64,000 nucleotides of DNA from Sphingobium sp. CCH11-B1. Lineage in GTDB: Bacteria > Pseudomonadota > Alphaproteobacteria > Sphingomonadales > Sphingomonadaceae. The notes beneath the pieces were generated by a model. It saw nothing but the letters and a program-made list of their open reading frames with translations. It ran no database searches and was not told where the DNA came from. The position numbers and the translations under genes are program-made. Positions 9,396 to 20,287 of the stretch are shown piece by piece. Position 1 is the stretch's first letter, and every line of letters begins with the position of its first letter. The DNA lies in the NCBI RefSeq assembly GCF_001556865.1, contig NZ_LSJY01000079.1, forward strand, positions 1-64,000, given 5' to 3'.

Positions 9396-10147
9396 ACGAA
9401 CGAATCTGGACTGCAGCGCTGATCGTGATCGGCGACGAAATCCTGTCCGGCCGCACCCAGGACAAGAACATCGCGCAGATCGCGTCCTGGCTGAACGTCC
9501 AGGGTATCCGGCTGCGGGAGGTGCGCGTCGTTCCCGATGTCGCAGACGCCATCGTCGAGGCGGTCAACACGCTGCGCGCGCGCAACGACTATCTGTTCAC
9601 CACGGGCGGCATCGGGCCGACCCATGACGACATCACCGTCGATGCGATCGCGCTGGCACTGGGGGTCGAGGTGGTCGTGCATCCAAAAGCGCGCGCGGTG
9701 CTGGGAGCCTATTATGAAACGCGCGGGGGGCTGACGGAGGCGCGACTGCGCATGGCGCGGGTGCCGCAGGGCGCGGATTTGATCGAGAACCGCATGTCGG
9801 GCGCGCCCGGCATCCGGCACGGCAACATCTTCATCATGGCCGGTGTGCCGCATATCACCGCCGGGATGCTGGAAAGCCTGACCGGCACGCTGGAAGGCGG
9901 GCTGCCTCTGCTGTCGCGCACCATCGGTTGCTGGGTCGCGGAAAGCGAGATCGCCGACCTGCTGGGCCGGACCGAAAAGGCGCATGTCGGCTGCCAGATC
10001 GGCAGCTATCCCTTTTTCCGAGACGGGCGGACGGGCGCGAATTTCGTGATCCGGTCGACCGACGCGGCGGCGCTGGACGCCTGCACGGATGAGCTGGCGC
10101 GCGCGCTGGAAAAGGGTGGCTGGCCCGTGACGGACGGCGGAGTATAA
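9392..10147 (+). CDS. CinA-type molybdopterin-binding domain protein
   Basis: A 251-residue protein made essentially of the MoaB/Mog-like domain found at the N-terminus of CinA. Signatures are LIVIGDEILSGRTQDKN (residues about 10-26) and the motif TTGGIGPTHDDITVDA (about 70-85). The C-terminal nicotinamide-nucleotide amidase domain of full CinA is absent. Its start is a TTG at 9392 overlapping the stop of the GFA gene by four bases, which suggests translational coupling. The role of the short form is uncertain: cofactor pyrophosphatase-like or molybdopterin-binding. Confidence 0.85.
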   Translation: MNERIWTAALIVIGDEILSGRTQDKNIAQIASWLNVQGIRLREVRVVPDVADAIVEAVNTLRARNDYLFTTGGIGPTHDDITVDAIALALGVEVVVHPKARAVLGAYYETRGGLTEARLRMARVPQGADLIENRMSGAPGIRHGNIFIMAGVPHITAGMLESLTGTLEGGLPLLSRTIGCWVAESEIADLLGRTEKAHVGCQIGSYPFFRDGRTGANFVIRSTDAAALDACTDELARALEKGGWPVTDGGV

Positions 10148-10241
10148 GGCCGCGCGTCCGGCCGCCGCGATGGACATTTCCCCGAACTGCCGCGTTTCCC
10201 CGATGCGCCGCCCTTAAGGCTGCCGGCGCAAGGAGGCAGAT

Positions 10242-11357
10242 ATGGGACTGGCTTTGCGACCGCACATCGCGCCCTATTTCAGTGCTTCTGCGACGATGAC
10301 CAATGAGCATGACAGGGCGTCCCGCGCGGAGATGATCCGACGGATAGCGCTGCTGGGGCAGGGCAGCGTGGTGGACGAAGGCGCATGGCGCGTCCTGCGC
10401 CCCGCGGACCGGGACCAATTGAACCTGCTGCTGGTACCGGATGCCGTTCTGAACCGAACGGAGGCGGATGCCATCGGTGTTACGTCGGAATCGCAGATTT
10501 ATGGCGGCGTCGCGCCCCATGGCTTCATTTCGACGAAGATCATCACGCACGGCCTGCTGCTGGAGGACGCGCCGGCGCCTGCCGGATGGTCCCACGCGCT
10601 GGGAAAGGCGATAGCGCCATGCGTGCTCGACGGTTTTTCCGTCTTTTCGGTGGCTGACGCCAGGGCGGCGGGCCGCCTGCTGCTGGCGAGCGGGTCCGCA
10701 CGGGTCAAGGATGTCGACGGCACGTCTGGCAGGGGTCAGACGGAGGTCGCCAGCGTCGAGGCGCTGGACGCGGCCATCGCGGAGCGCGCGCCCGACGAGA
10801 TCGCGGTCAAGGGGCTGGTGATCGAGGAGAATCTGGAAGACGTCACGACATTCAGCGTCGGCACGGTGACCTTGTTCGGGCAGTCGATCGCCTATTGGGG
10901 CACCCAAAGGCTGACGATGAACAATCATGGCGAGACCGTCTATGGCGGATCGCAGCTGCATGTGGTGCGCGGCGGGTTGGACGCGCTGGCGCAGGAGACG
11001 CTGGCGGCGGAACTGGCCGAAGCGGTGGCCAAGGCGACCGCCTACGACCGCGCGGTGTTCGAAGCCTATCCCGGGCTGATCGCGTCGCGTCGCAACTATG
11101 ACGTCGCGTTCGGCCATAATGGCCGGGGCGAACGGCGGATCGGCGTGCTGGAGCAAAGCTGGCGGCCGGGCGGGGCGAGCGGGGCGGAGATCGCGGCGTT
11201 CGAGGCGCTGGCGCGCGATCCCGGCCGCAGCAGCGTCACTTGCGCGACGATGGAGGTCTATGGCGAGGTCGATGCAGCACCGCCGCAGGCGACGCTCTAT
11301 TATGGCGGCGTCGATCCCGTCGCCGGCCCAATGACGAAATATGCAGTGGAATTATGA
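10242..11357 (+). CDS. DUF3182 family protein (ATP-grasp-like)
   Basis: A 371-residue protein that I recognise as DUF3182-like. It has features of an ATP-grasp-type enzyme: KIITHGLLLEDAPAPAGW, the lysine-bearing SARVKDVDGTSGRGQ (about residues 147-162) and the acidic VKGLVIEENLEDV. A biochemical reaction is not known. It is translationally coupled (ATGA overlap) to the alpha/beta hydrolase that follows, so the two proteins probably act on one substrate. The N-terminal 18 residues may be excess; ATG at 10296 (MTNEHDRAS) is an alternative start. Confidence 0.65.
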   Translation: MGLALRPHIAPYFSASATMTNEHDRASRAEMIRRIALLGQGSVVDEGAWRVLRPADRDQLNLLLVPDAVLNRTEADAIGVTSESQIYGGVAPHGFISTKIITHGLLLEDAPAPAGWSHALGKAIAPCVLDGFSVFSVADARAAGRLLLASGSARVKDVDGTSGRGQTEVASVEALDAAIAERAPDEIAVKGLVIEENLEDVTTFSVGTVTLFGQSIAYWGTQRLTMNNHGETVYGGSQLHVVRGGLDALAQETLAAELAEAVAKATAYDRAVFEAYPGLIASRRNYDVAFGHNGRGERRIGVLEQSWRPGGASGAEIAAFEALARDPGRSSVTCATMEVYGEVDAAPPQATLYYGGVDPVAGPMTKYAVEL

Positions 11358-12112
11358 CGGCACATCAGGAGAACACGACCAACGGGCGCGTTTCGATCAA
11401 GGTGGATGGCGAGCATCTGGACGGCACGCTGCTTTCGCCGGCGAAGCTGATTCCCGGCGTGCTGTTCGTCCACGGTTGGGGCGGCAGCCAGGAACAGGAC
11501 ATGGTCCGGGCCGAGGAGATCGCGCAGCTTGGCTGTATCTGCTTCACCTTCGACCTGCGCGGGCATGCGCGCCACGCAGATGAGCGGAACATCGTCACGC
11601 GGGCGGACGGGCTTGCCGATGTAACCGCTGCCTATGATTTCCTGGCGTCGCAGGACGGCGTGGACCCATCGGCGATCGGCGTGGTCGGGACGAGCTATGG
11701 CGGCTATCTGGCGACGTTGCTGACGGCGGAGCGGCCGGTTACCTGGTTGGCGCTGCGGGTGCCCGCGCTCTATCCCGACAGCCATTGGGACGTGCCCAAG
11801 GCGCTGATCGACCGGGGCGAGATCAACCGCTACCGCGGCGCGTTCCGCACGCCGCGCGAAGACAAGGCGCTGGCAGCGGGGGAGAATTTTACCGGAGATG
11901 TGCTGATCGTCGAATCGGAGAATGACAGCTATGTGCCCCACATGGCGATTACCTCCTATATCGCCGCCTTCCATCGCGCATCATCGCTCAGTCACCGCAT
12001 ATTGAAGGGCGCGGACCATTCGTTGCGCAACGAAAGCTGTCGCAAGGCTTATAACCGGCTGCTGGTAAACTGGATGGAGGAAATGGTGCGTGGCGGGCGG
12101 CGCAGCGGCTGA
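11354..12112 (+). CDS. Alpha/beta hydrolase
   Basis: A 252-residue serine hydrolase of the alpha/beta fold. It has the oxyanion region VLFVHGWGGSQEQD (about residues 36-49), the nucleophile elbow VVGTSYGGYLA with its serine, an aspartate in LIVESENDSYVPH, and the catalytic histidine in LKGADHSLRNE. The fold resembles dienelactone hydrolase and S9-peptidase-like proteins. The start ATG overlaps the DUF3182 stop by four bases, making a two-gene operon. Substrate unknown. Confidence 0.85.
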   Translation: MTAHQENTTNGRVSIKVDGEHLDGTLLSPAKLIPGVLFVHGWGGSQEQDMVRAEEIAQLGCICFTFDLRGHARHADERNIVTRADGLADVTAAYDFLASQDGVDPSAIGVVGTSYGGYLATLLTAERPVTWLALRVPALYPDSHWDVPKALIDRGEINRYRGAFRTPREDKALAAGENFTGDVLIVESENDSYVPHMAITSYIAAFHRASSLSHRILKGADHSLRNESCRKAYNRLLVNWMEEMVRGGRRSG

Positions 12113-12121
12113 ACGCGCATG

Positions 12122-12149
12122 AAAAACGGCGCCCGGTGAGGGGCGCCGT
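12122..12149 (-). terminator. Terminator of gltA
   Basis: Perfect 9-bp arms ACGGCGCCC (12126-12134) and GGGCGCCGT (12141-12149). On the minus strand the stem is followed by a T run (GTTTTTC). It lies 25 bp after the gltA stop and may also serve the convergent hydrolase gene poorly. Confidence 0.85.
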
Positions 12150-12173
12150 CCTTCATCGCCGTCGCGGCGCGTC

Positions 12174-13460
12174 TCAGCGCTTGTCGACCGGGACGTAATC
12201 GCGTTCCGTCGGGCCGGTGTAGAGCTGGCGCGGACGGCCGATCTTCTGCGCTGGGTCGGAGATCATCTCGTTCCACTGCGCCACCCAGCCCACGGTGCGG
12301 GCAAGGGCGAAGAGCACGGTGAACATTTCGGTCGGGAAGCCGATCGCAGACAGGATCACGCCGGAATAGAAGTCCACATTGGGGTAGAGCTTCTTTTCGA
12401 TGAAATAGGGATCGTTGAGCGCGATCTGTTCCAGTTCCTTGGCGACGTCGAAGACCGGGTCGTCGACGCCCAGCTTTTCCAGCACGTCCTTCGCGGTCTT
12501 CTGCATCACGGTCGCGCGCGGATCGTAATTTTTATAGACGCGATGGCCAAAGCCCATCAGGCGGAACGGATCGTCCTTGTTCTTGGCGCGGGCGATATAT
12601 TCGGGGATGCGATCGACCGTGCCGATCTCGCGCAGCATGTTGAGCGCGGCTTCGTTCGCGCCGCCATGCGCCGGGCCCCAGAGGCAGGCGATGCCGGCCG
12701 CGATGCAGGCAAAGGGGTTGGCGCCCGACGAACCGGCAAGACGCACGGTCGAGGTCGAGGCGTTCTGCTCATGGTCGGCGTGGAGGATGAAGATCTTGTC
12801 CATCGCGTCCGCGATCACCGGATCGACCACATATTCCTCCGCCGGGACCGAGAAGGTCATGCGCAGGAAGTTGGCGGTGTAGCTGAGGTCGTTGCGCGGA
12901 TAGACGAAGGGCTGACCCACCGAATATTTATAAGCCATGGCCGCGATCGTAGGCATCTTGGCGATCAGGCGGTGGCTGGCGATCTTGCGCTGTTCCGGAT
13001 CGTTGATGTCGGTCGAATCGTGGTAGAAGGCCGACAGCGCGCCGACGACGCCGCACATGATGGCCATCGGGTGCGCATCGCGCCGGAAACCGCGATAGAA
13101 AGTGGTTAGCTGTTCATGCACCATCGTGTGGCGCGTGATCGTGCGGGTGAAGTCCTCCAGCTCCTTCTTCGACGGCAGTTCGCCATTGAGGAGCAGATAG
13201 CTGACTTCCATGAAGCTCGACTGTTCCGCGAGCTGGTCGATCGGATAGCCGCGATGGAGCAATATGCCCGCGTCGCCATCGATATAGGTCAGCCCCGAAT
13301 CGCAGCTGGCGGTCGAGGTGAAGCCCGGATCGTAGGTGAACATGCCCGTATTGGCGTAGAGCTTTCGCACGTCGATGACCTGCGGGCCCACTGAGCCATT
13401 CATGATGGCGTAATCGGCGCTCTCCCCGCCGATGGTCAGAGTGGCATTGTTATCGGACAT
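12174..13460 (-). CDS. gltA: Citrate synthase
   Basis: Type II citrate synthase that condenses oxaloacetate and acetyl-CoA at the entry to the TCA cycle. It is 428 residues from ATG 13460. Catalytic signatures are seen in [16 protein letters not shown] and the C-terminal [16 protein letters not shown], with the second catalytic histidine in FGHRVY. The N-terminal beta-rich extension of the Gram-negative hexameric, NADH-sensitive type is present. A terminator follows, and gltX lies directly upstream on the same strand (20 bp gap), so the two may share transcripts. Confidence 0.96.
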   Translation of the reverse strand: MSDNNATLTIGGESADYAIMNGSVGPQVIDVRKLYANTGMFTYDPGFTSTASCDSGLTYIDGDAGILLHRGYPIDQLAEQSSFMEVSYLLLNGELPSKKELEDFTRTITRHTMVHEQLTTFYRGFRRDAHPMAIMCGVVGALSAFYHDSTDINDPEQRKIASHRLIAKMPTIAAMAYKYSVGQPFVYPRNDLSYTANFLRMTFSVPAEEYVVDPVIADAMDKIFILHADHEQNASTSTVRLAGSSGANPFACIAAGIACLWGPAHGGANEAALNMLREIGTVDRIPEYIARAKNKDDPFRLMGFGHRVYKNYDPRATVMQKTAKDVLEKLGVDDPVFDVAKELEQIALNDPYFIEKKLYPNVDFYSGVILSAIGFPTEMFTVLFALARTVGWVAQWNEMISDPAQKIGRPRQLYTGPTERDYVPVDKR

Positions 13461-13480
13461 ATTGTTCTCCTTGCGTGCCA

Positions 13481-14923
13481 TCAACCGACCGTGGCGTGCC
13501 CTGCCGCGGTCAGTCGTTCCAAGCTTTCCTCTTTCCCCAAAAGGAAGAGGACATCGAAAATACCCGGCGAGACCGTGCGCCCGGTGAGCGCCGCCCTGAG
13601 CGGCTGCGCCACCTTGCCCAGCCCCAGGCCAGCATCCTCCGCCACGCGGCGTATTGCGTCTTCGATCGCCTCGACCGCCCAGGACTGGACGGCTTGTAGA
13701 GCGTCGGCTGTCTTGGCCAGCAGCGCGCGCGCGGAGTCGTCTAGCAGAGCGGACGCCTTTTCGTCAAAATCCAGCGGCGCGGCCTTGAACAGGAATTCCG
13801 CGCCTTCCGCTACCTCGTTCAAGGTTTTCGCGCGGGGCTTGAGCGATGGCATCGCCGCGGTCAGCACAGCGCGGTTCGCGGCGGTCAGGACGATGCCAAG
13901 CCGGCTTTCCACGCGGGGCGCGACCAGGTCGGCCAGGCGCGCGTCGTCTGCTTCCCGCAGATAATGGCCGTTCAGATTTTCCAGCTTCTTGATGTCGAAG
14001 CGCGAGGGCGAGCGACCGACGCCGTCGATGTCGAACAATGCGATGGCGCGCTCTATCGGGATGATTTCCTCGTCGCCATGGCCCCAGCCCAGGCGCAGCA
14101 GATAATTGAGCACCGCTTCGGGCAGCATCCCCATCTCGTCGCGATAGGCATCGACGCCAAGCGCCCCATGCCGTTTCGACAGTTTCGCGCCGTCCGCGCC
14201 GTGGATGAGGGGGATATGGGCGTAGGTCGGCTCTTCCCAGCCCATGGCACGGATGATGCTGAGCTGGCGGAAAGCGTTGTTGAGATGGTCGTCGCCGCGG
14301 ATCACATGGGTCACGCCCATGTCATGATCGTCCACGACGACGGCCAGCATGTAAGTGGGCGTGCCGTCCGAGCGGAGCAGGATCATGTCGTCCAGTTCGC
14401 TGTTCTGGACGACGACGCGGCCCTGCACCGCATCCTCGATCACCGTTTCGCCCTCACGCGGCGCCTTGATGCGGATGACGAAGGGCGCGCCTGCGGGCGC
14501 TTCGCCCGGATCGCGGTCGCGCCAGCGGCCGTCATAGCGCAGCGGCTGCTTCGCGGCGCGTTGCTGTTCGCGCAGCTCTGCAAGCTCTTCGGGCGTGGCG
14601 TAGCATTTATAGGCGTGACCCGCGTCAAGCAGCTGGTTCGCAACCTCGGCATGGCGGGGCGTGCGCGCGAACTGGAAAACGGCGGGTTCGTCGCCGCCGA
14701 GGCCGAGCCATTCGAGACCGTCGAAGATGGCGGCGACGGCGTCCTCCGTCGAGCGGGCGCGGTCGGTGTCTTCGATGCGAAGCAGGAACTTGCCGCCATG
14801 ATGGCGGGCGAAGAGCCAGTTGAAGAGCGCGGTGCGCGCCCCCCCAATGTGCAGATAGCCCGTGGGCGAGGGCGCGAAACGGGTCACCACAGCCTTGTTC
14901 ATTCCCGTTGCACTTCCCGTCAT
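13481..14923 (-). CDS. gltX: Glutamyl-tRNA synthetase
   Basis: Charges tRNA-Glu and, in organisms lacking GlnRS, also tRNA-Gln. The 480-residue class I synthetase has the HIGH motif in [19 protein letters not shown] (residue about 20), the KLSKRHG form of KMSKS in [15 protein letters not shown], and the anticodon-binding helical C-terminus. The frame remains open far upstream into the comEC gene, but this is a high-GC artefact. I chose ATG 14923; ATG 14902 (MNKAVVTRF) and ATG 14935 are possible. The upstream gene comEC is divergent, with starts less than 30 bp apart. Confidence 0.94.
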   Translation of the reverse strand: MTGSATGMNKAVVTRFAPSPTGYLHIGGARTALFNWLFARHHGGKFLLRIEDTDRARSTEDAVAAIFDGLEWLGLGGDEPAVFQFARTPRHAEVANQLLDAGHAYKCYATPEELAELREQQRAAKQPLRYDGRWRDRDPGEAPAGAPFVIRIKAPREGETVIEDAVQGRVVVQNSELDDMILLRSDGTPTYMLAVVVDDHDMGVTHVIRGDDHLNNAFRQLSIIRAMGWEEPTYAHIPLIHGADGAKLSKRHGALGVDAYRDEMGMLPEAVLNYLLRLGWGHGDEEIIPIERAIALFDIDGVGRSPSRFDIKKLENLNGHYLREADDARLADLVAPRVESRLGIVLTAANRAVLTAAMPSLKPRAKTLNEVAEGAEFLFKAAPLDFDEKASALLDDSARALLAKTADALQAVQSWAVEAIEDAIRRVAEDAGLGLGKVAQPLRAALTGRTVSPGIFDVLFLLGKEESLERLTAAGHATVG

Positions 14924-14950
14924 ATTCTTCGACATTCGCCTTGCCGACCC

Positions 14951-17131
14951 ATGGATGCGACGCCCCCTAGCATGGCTTTTGCGCCGCGACAAACGTCCGT
15001 TCGGACGCGGGCGGCGCAATGGCTGACGGCGGCCCGCACGGCAGCGGAAGGCTGGCTGGAAGAGGAGCGGGAACAGGTCGGCCTGTGGGTGCCGGTCGCG
15101 CTGGGTGCCGGCGTGGCGGGCTGGTTCATCCTTCCTAACGCGGCGACGTGGCTTGGCCTGTGCTGCGGGATGCTGGGGCTGGCGTGCATCGGCGCGATGC
15201 TGCCGCCCGGTGGCCGGGTCCGATGGATCGTCATCGTTGGCGCAATGCTGGCCTGCGTCGGATGCCTGCTGGTGTGGGGGAAGGCGGCGGTGATGGGTGA
15301 AAAGCCCCTTGCCCGCCCGGTTTTCGCGCGCGTCGCAGGCACGGTGGAGTCGGTGCAGGACGTGCCCGCGCAGGGCATCGTCCGGGTGCGGGTGCGGCCC
15401 GTCGGCGCGCCGGACCTGCCAAGCAGGGTGCGGGTCAACATCGCAAAGCCGGACGTGCCGGCGGGACTGGGCGAGGGGGCGACGATCCGGTTCCGGGCGC
15501 GCCTGATGCCGCCGGCGCCGCCGAGCGTGCCCGGCGGATATGACTTCGCCGCGCGCGCCTATTTCCAGGGTATCGGCGCGACCGGCAAGGCGTTGAAGCC
15601 CATCGAGATTGTGCGACCGTCCCAAGCCGCGCCGCCGCTGCGCGCCCGGCTGTTCGACCATATCGTGACGCAAGCGCCGGGCGCGGGCGGTGGCATAGCG
15701 GCGGCGCTGGCGACCGGTGACCAGGGCGCGATAGCCGAGGAGGATGCCGAAGCAATGCGCCGCAGCGGCCTGGCGCATCTGCTGTCGATCAGCGGGCTCC
15801 ATGTGACGGCGCTGATCGGCGCGGTGATCTTCCTGTTGATGCGGATGCTGGCGCTGAGCCGGCGGGCGGCCTTGACGATGCCGCTGATGCTGATCGCGGC
15901 AGGCGGCGGGGCGCTGGCCGGGATCTTCTACACCTGGCTGACGGGTGCGGAGGTGCCGACGGTGCGCTCGTGCGTCGCGGCGTTGCTGGTGCTGGGCGGG
16001 TTGGCGATGGGGCGCGACGCGATGACGCTGCGGCTGGTCGCGACGGGCGCGCTTGTGGTGCTGGCCTTCTGGCCCGAGGCGCTGGTCGGGCCGAGTTTCC
16101 AGATGAGTTTCGCGGCGGTCACCGCGCTGGTGGCCCTGTCGGAGCATCGCGCGTTTCGAGCCTTTGCGGCGGCACGCGATGAAGCCATGCTGCGCAAGGG
16201 GCTGCGCATGCTGGCGGTAACCCTGGCGACAGGCATTGTTGTGGAACTGGCGCTGATGCCCATCGCGCTGTTCCACTTCCACAAGGCAGGCATGTTGGGC
16301 GCTTTCGCCAATCTGGTGGCTATCCCGCTGACGACTTTCGTCGTCATGCCGCTGGAGGCGCTGGCGCTGGCGTTCGATGTCCTGGGGCTGGGCGCGCCCT
16401 TCTGGTGGCTGACGGGGCAGGCTTTGGCGCTGTTGCTGGGAATCGCGCATGGCGTCGCGGCCAGCCCCATGGCGACGATGCTGGCGCCGGCGATGAGCGA
16501 GGCGGTGTTCGGCCTTACGATCGCTGGCCTGCTATGGTGCCTGTTGTGGCGCAGCCGCTGGCGATGGATGGGATTGCCGCTGATGCTGGCGGGCATGGTC
16601 CTGACGCTGACCGCGCGGTCGCCCGACATCCTTGTCACTGGCGACGGGCGGCATGTGGCGGTGCGGACCGACAGGGGAATGGCGCTGCTGCGCGAGCGTG
16701 CGGGCGATTATGTGCGCGACGCGCTGTCGGAAAGCGCGGGCTATGACGGTGAACTGGCGGCGCTGGCGAGCCTGCCCGGTGCGCGCTGCTCGCAGGATCT
16801 GTGCGCGCTGCGGATGGAAAGCGGGGGACGGCGATGGCGGCTGCTGTTCACGCGCAGCGACATGCTGGTCGAGCGGCGGACCTTTGCGCGTGATTGCGCG
16901 GCGACGGATATCGTCATCAGCGACCGCGCTCTGCCGCGATGGTGCATGCCGCGCTGGCTGAAGATCGACCGCAGGCTGCTGGCGCGTACGGGCGGTCTTT
17001 CGATCGCATTGGCAACCGGCGATATCCGCACGGTGCGGCAGCCGGGCGACGCGCATCCATGGATCGCGCGTTCCCCGAGCCGCGGCGGGGCTCAATTATA
17101 TCGGCGGAGCAGGCCGGCGAGCTTGCCCTGA
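14951..17131 (+). CDS. comEC: ComEC/Rec2 family competence DNA channel
   Basis: Inner-membrane channel protein for uptake of single-stranded DNA. It is 726 residues. An N-terminal two-helix anchor and DUF4131-like OB domain precede the Competence domain with its signature [20 protein letters not shown] (about residues 270-289) and a long block of membrane segments. The C-terminal metallo-beta-lactamase-like domain is short and without an HxHxDH motif. The 3' end overlaps the convergent lexA by 40 bases. TTGCAC-N17-GACATT at 14908-14936 may be its promoter, lying inside gltX. ATG 14972 is an alternative start. Confidence 0.88.
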   Translation: MDATPPSMAFAPRQTSVRTRAAQWLTAARTAAEGWLEEEREQVGLWVPVALGAGVAGWFILPNAATWLGLCCGMLGLACIGAMLPPGGRVRWIVIVGAMLACVGCLLVWGKAAVMGEKPLARPVFARVAGTVESVQDVPAQGIVRVRVRPVGAPDLPSRVRVNIAKPDVPAGLGEGATIRFRARLMPPAPPSVPGGYDFAARAYFQGIGATGKALKPIEIVRPSQAAPPLRARLFDHIVTQAPGAGGGIAAALATGDQGAIAEEDAEAMRRSGLAHLLSISGLHVTALIGAVIFLLMRMLALSRRAALTMPLMLIAAGGGALAGIFYTWLTGAEVPTVRSCVAALLVLGGLAMGRDAMTLRLVATGALVVLAFWPEALVGPSFQMSFAAVTALVALSEHRAFRAFAAARDEAMLRKGLRMLAVTLATGIVVELALMPIALFHFHKAGMLGAFANLVAIPLTTFVVMPLEALALAFDVLGLGAPFWWLTGQALALLLGIAHGVAASPMATMLAPAMSEAVFGLTIAGLLWCLLWRSRWRWMGLPLMLAGMVLTLTARSPDILVTGDGRHVAVRTDRGMALLRERAGDYVRDALSESAGYDGELAALASLPGARCSQDLCALRMESGGRRWRLLFTRSDMLVERRTFARDCAATDIVISDRALPRWCMPRWLKIDRRLLARTGGLSIALATGDIRTVRQPGDAHPWIARSPSRGGAQLYRRSRPASLP

Positions 17132-17763
17132 ATACGCACCTGGCGCGGGTCGTAGATTTGCGGTTCATAGGCCGCATTGGCGGGGTCCAGACGCACCTTC
17201 GCCCCTTCCCGGCGGAAATATTTGAGCGTCGCTTCCGCCTCGTCGATCAGGGCAACGACGATCTGGCCTTCGCGCGCGACTTCCGTTCGCTGGATAAGGG
17301 CGAAGTCGCCGTCCAGGATGCCGGCTTCCACCATCGAATCGCCTGACACTTCCAGCGCGTAATGATCGCCAGCGCCAAGCAATGCGGCGGGAACGGACAA
17401 CATGGTCTGCCCCTCCATCGCCTCAATGGGGACACCGGCGGCGATACGGCCGTGCAGCGGGATTTCGATCACGTCGTTGGCGGCGATCAGCAGGGCAGGC
17501 GCCGACTTCGGCTTGAGCGGAACGACCGGTGCAGGCGCGCGATGCATGGCGTCGGGCAGCTTCAGCACTTCGAGCGCGCGCGCGCGATTAGGCAGGCGGC
17601 GGATGAAGCCGCGTTCTTCCAGCGCGTTGATCAGCCGGTGGATGCCCGATTTGGATCGCAGGTCGAGCGCGTCCTTCATCTCCTCGAACGAAGGCGACAC
17701 GCCGCCTTCGTCAAGCCGGGTCTGAATGAAGCTCAGCAATTCCTGCTGCTTGGGCGTCAACAT
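17092..17763 (-). CDS. lexA: SOS repressor LexA
   Basis: Represses DNA-damage genes and self-cleaves with RecA. The 223-residue protein starts [19 protein letters not shown], has a winged HTH at residues 25-65, and then the peptidase domain. The cleavage site Ala-Gly is seen in [11 protein letters not shown], and the catalytic serine and lysine in [11 protein letters not shown] and ATLKYFRR. Start ATG 17763 is used because the upstream in-frame ATGs would cover the LexA box. It is convergent with comEC and follows moeA on the same strand after 84 bp. Confidence 0.96.
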   Translation of the reverse strand: MLTPKQQELLSFIQTRLDEGGVSPSFEEMKDALDLRSKSGIHRLINALEERGFIRRLPNRARALEVLKLPDAMHRAPAPVVPLKPKSAPALLIAANDVIEIPLHGRIAAGVPIEAMEGQTMLSVPAALLGAGDHYALEVSGDSMVEAGILDGDFALIQRTEVAREGQIVVALIDEAEATLKYFRREGAKVRLDPANAAYEPQIYDPRQVRIQGKLAGLLRRYN

Positions 17764-17777
17764 CGCGGTCCTCCGTG

Positions 17778-17792
17778 GAACGTATGAGGAAC
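17778..17792 (-). promoter_or_regulatory. LexA (SOS) box in the lexA promoter
   Basis: The minus strand reads GTTCCTCATACGTTC, an exact GTTC-N7-GTTC, the alphaproteobacterial direct-repeat SOS operator. It is 15 bp upstream of the lexA ATG, so autorepression is expected. Confidence 0.88.
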
Positions 17793-17847
17793 GCATAGGA
17801 AACACAAAGGGGTTCGTCAAGCAAAGAACCCGGCTATTTGATCCAGC

Positions 17848-19029
17848 TCAGTCGAACGGGAAGATGGTCACCCGGTCGCCCGACGAGGCTGGGGGTGAGC
17901 CGGCGGGGCGAAGGATCAGGCAGTCGGCCCGCGCCATGGCCGCCGTGGCGGCGCTGTCCTGCGACGTCACCGATACCACGCCGCCCTCCGCGCGGAAGGC
18001 GCGCATATAGTCGTCCCGGTCGCCCGTGGCGGGAAGCGCGGAGGCGAGCGGTGCGTCGATGCGGCGCGGCAGCGGCTGAGCGGCCCCGCTGATGTGCCGC
18101 AGGAGAGGCAGGAGGAAGAGCGTTGCGGTGACGAAGGCGGAGACCGGATTGCCGGGCAGGCCGAGGAACAGCGTCTCCCCCCGCTTGCCGGCCATCAGCG
18201 GCTTGCCGGGGCGCATGCGGATTTTCCAGAAATCGAGCGTGCCGCCGGCCTGCTGGAAGGCGGGGCGGACGAGGTCATGATCGCCCACCGACGCGCCGCC
18301 GGTAGTGACGATGACGTCCGCCTGAGCGGCGCTGGCGAAGGCAGCGGTCATCTGCTCCAGATCATCGGGCACGATGCCAAGGTCGATCATCTCGCATGGC
18401 AGCGCCGCCAGCATTGCGGCAAGCATCGGCGCGTTGGAGGAAGGCAGAAAACCGGGCGGCACCGGCGCGCCGGGGGGCACCAGTTCGTTCCCGGTCGAAA
18501 GCAGCGCGACGCGTGGCCGGCGGCGGACAGGCAGCGCGCCATGCCCGCCCAGGACGGCGGCGGCGACCTGGGCCGGGCCGAGATGACGCCCGGCCTCCAG
18601 CAATGTCGTGCCGGCCGCGAAGTCGGACGCGGCCGCGCGGACATGCTGGGCGGGCCGCAGCGGATTTCCGCTGGCGGCAAGGCGGTCGCCATCGCGCGTG
18701 ACGTTTTCCTGAATCAGGATGGCGTCGGCACCGGGGGGAAGCGGCGCGCCGGTGAAGATGCGGACGGCCTCCTCCGCGCCGATCGACGGGGGCTGGATTG
18801 CGCCGGCCGCACTTTCACCCACGACGCGCCATGGGCCGGGCCAGTCGGCGGCGCGCACGGCATAGCCGTCCATCGCGGAAAGGTCGGCCCAGGGCTGGTC
18901 GCGAAGCGCCGCGACATCCTGCGCCAGCCAGCGGCCCGCCGCCTGCGTCACCGGAATGGTTTCCACGGCCAGCGGCGAGGCGAGGGCGAACAGGCGCGCC
19001 TGCGCTTGCGCGACCGGGAGCAGGCTCAT
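17848..19029 (-). CDS. moeA: Molybdopterin molybdenumtransferase MoeA
   Basis: Inserts molybdate into adenylylated molybdopterin. The 393-residue protein shows the MoeA N-terminal and linker domain ([14 protein letters not shown], about residues 48-61; [16 protein letters not shown]) and the MoCF_biosynth domain with [15 protein letters not shown] and [13 protein letters not shown]. The final domain carries the conserved [13 protein letters not shown] and [11 protein letters not shown] motifs. Its start overlaps the moaC stop by four bases. It is the last gene of a trp-moa block. Confidence 0.95.
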   Translation of the reverse strand: MSLLPVAQAQARLFALASPLAVETIPVTQAAGRWLAQDVAALRDQPWADLSAMDGYAVRAADWPGPWRVVGESAAGAIQPPSIGAEEAVRIFTGAPLPPGADAILIQENVTRDGDRLAASGNPLRPAQHVRAAASDFAAGTTLLEAGRHLGPAQVAAAVLGGHGALPVRRRPRVALLSTGNELVPPGAPVPPGFLPSSNAPMLAAMLAALPCEMIDLGIVPDDLEQMTAAFASAAQADVIVTTGGASVGDHDLVRPAFQQAGGTLDFWKIRMRPGKPLMAGKRGETLFLGLPGNPVSAFVTATLFLLPLLRHISGAAQPLPRRIDAPLASALPATGDRDDYMRAFRAEGGVVSVTSQDSAATAAMARADCLILRPAGSPPASSGDRVTIFPFD

Positions 19030-19499
19030 GGCGTCCGCCGCCAGTCCCCCGACTTGCCGCCGATCTTGGATTCGAGGCGCACGCCGTCGATGACCATGGC
19101 CTTGTCCAGCGCCTTGGCCATGTCGTAAATGGTGAGCAGGGCGACGGATGCCGCAGTCAGAGCCTCCATCTCGACGCCCGTCTGTCCCGCGGTGCGGGCG
19201 GTCGCGGTGACGGTGACGCCGCCATCGTCCAGGTCGAAATCGACGGTCACGGCACTGAGCGCGATGGGGTGGCAGAGCGGGATGAGGTCGGCGGTACGCT
19301 TGGCCGCCATGATGCCGGCGACACGAGCGACGGCCAGCACATCGCCCTTCTTGACCAGCCCCTGCGCGATGGCGGCGGCGGCTTCGGCGCTCATGGCGAT
19401 GCGACCCGATGCGACTGCTTCGCGGGCGGTGGTCGCCTTGGCGGACACGTCCACCATGCGGGCCGCGCCGTCCTCGTCGAGATGGGTGAGGCCGTTCAT
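19026..19499 (-). CDS. moaC: Cyclic pyranopterin monophosphate synthase MoaC
   Basis: Acts with MoaA to make cyclic pyranopterin monophosphate, the first molybdopterin precursor. It is 157 residues, with [18 protein letters not shown] at the N-terminus, the [14 protein letters not shown] active-site motif (about residues 66-79), and [20 protein letters not shown] near the C-terminus. Starts overlap with trpC upstream and moeA downstream, so all three appear translationally coupled. Confidence 0.95.
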   Translation of the reverse strand: MNGLTHLDEDGAARMVDVSAKATTAREAVASGRIAMSAEAAAAIAQGLVKKGDVLAVARVAGIMAAKRTADLIPLCHPIALSAVTVDFDLDDGGVTVTATARTAGQTGVEMEALTAASVALLTIYDMAKALDKAMVIDGVRLESKIGGKSGDWRRTP

Positions 19500-20287
19500 G
19501 CCCCTGTCAGCAGCGCGCGGGTCGCTGCCTCTACATCGGGCTGGCGCATCAGCGTTTCACCGACGAGGAAGCAGCGAACGCCATGTGTCGCCATGGCGAT
19601 AAGGTCGGCGTGGCCGGTCAGGCCGCTTTCGGCAACGAAGGTGCAGCCTTCCGGCGCTTTCCCGACCAGTTCGTAGGTACGGGCGAAGTCCACCGTGAAG
19701 TCGCGCAGGTCGCGATTGTTGACGCCGATGAGACGGGACCGGAGGGCAAGGGCGCGTTCCAACTCCGGCTCGTCATGCACTTCGACAAGCGCGTCCATGC
19801 CAAGGCCAAGGGCGGCATCCTCAATCTCGCGCATCTGCGTGTCGTCCAGCGCGGCGACGATGATGAGGATGGCGTCCGCACCCAATGCGCGGCTTTCGAG
19901 CACCTGCCAGGGGTCGACGATGAAATCCTTGCGCAGCACGGGCAGGGCGCAGGCCGCGCGAGCAGCGACGAGATAATCGTCACGGCCCTGAAAATAAGGT
20001 TCGTCGGTCAGCACCGACAGGCAGGCCGCTCCGCCGGCGGCATAGGCCGCCGCATGGGCGGGCGGATCGAAATCGGGGCGGATGAGGCCCTTGGACGGGC
20101 TGGCCTTCTTGACCTCCGCGATCAGGCCGAATCCGGTGGTGGCGGCAGTGTCCAGCGCGCGACGGAATCCCCGTGGCGGGGTCTGCTCGCCGGCGCGCGC
20201 CTGAAGCGAGGACATGCTGGTCGCGGCCTTGCGGCGGGCGACATCCTCCCGCTTGAAATCGCAAATCTCGAGCAGCTTGTTCGTCAT
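19496..20287 (-). CDS. trpC: Indole-3-glycerol phosphate synthase
   Basis: Fourth step of tryptophan synthesis. It is a 263-residue TIM barrel. Catalytic residues are seen in [16 protein letters not shown] (lysine, about 54-69), [12 protein letters not shown] (lysine), [11 protein letters not shown] (glutamate), [10 protein letters not shown], and [12 protein letters not shown]. It has no fused TrpF domain. It overlaps trpD upstream and moaC downstream by four bases each. Confidence 0.95.
   Translation of the reverse strand: MTNKLLEICDFKREDVARRKAATSMSSLQARAGEQTPPRGFRRALDTAATTGFGLIAEVKKASPSKGLIRPDFDPPAHAAAYAAGGAACLSVLTDEPYFQGRDDYLVAARAACALPVLRKDFIVDPWQVLESRALGADAILIIVAALDDTQMREIEDAALGLGMDALVEVHDEPELERALALRSRLIGVNNRDLRDFTVDFARTYELVGKAPEGCTFVAESGLTGHADLIAMATHGVRCFLVGETLMRQPDVEAATRALLTGA

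Noticed and set aside
13964..14950. N-terminal extension of comEC through gltX
   Set aside because: The extension is antisense to gltX and has no membrane or OB-fold features; the ComEC family begins at about 14951.
14936..16450. 500-residue N-terminal extension of gltX
   Set aside because: It runs antisense through comEC, is Gln/Arg/His-rich, and the true synthetase starts with its catalytic domain near 14923.
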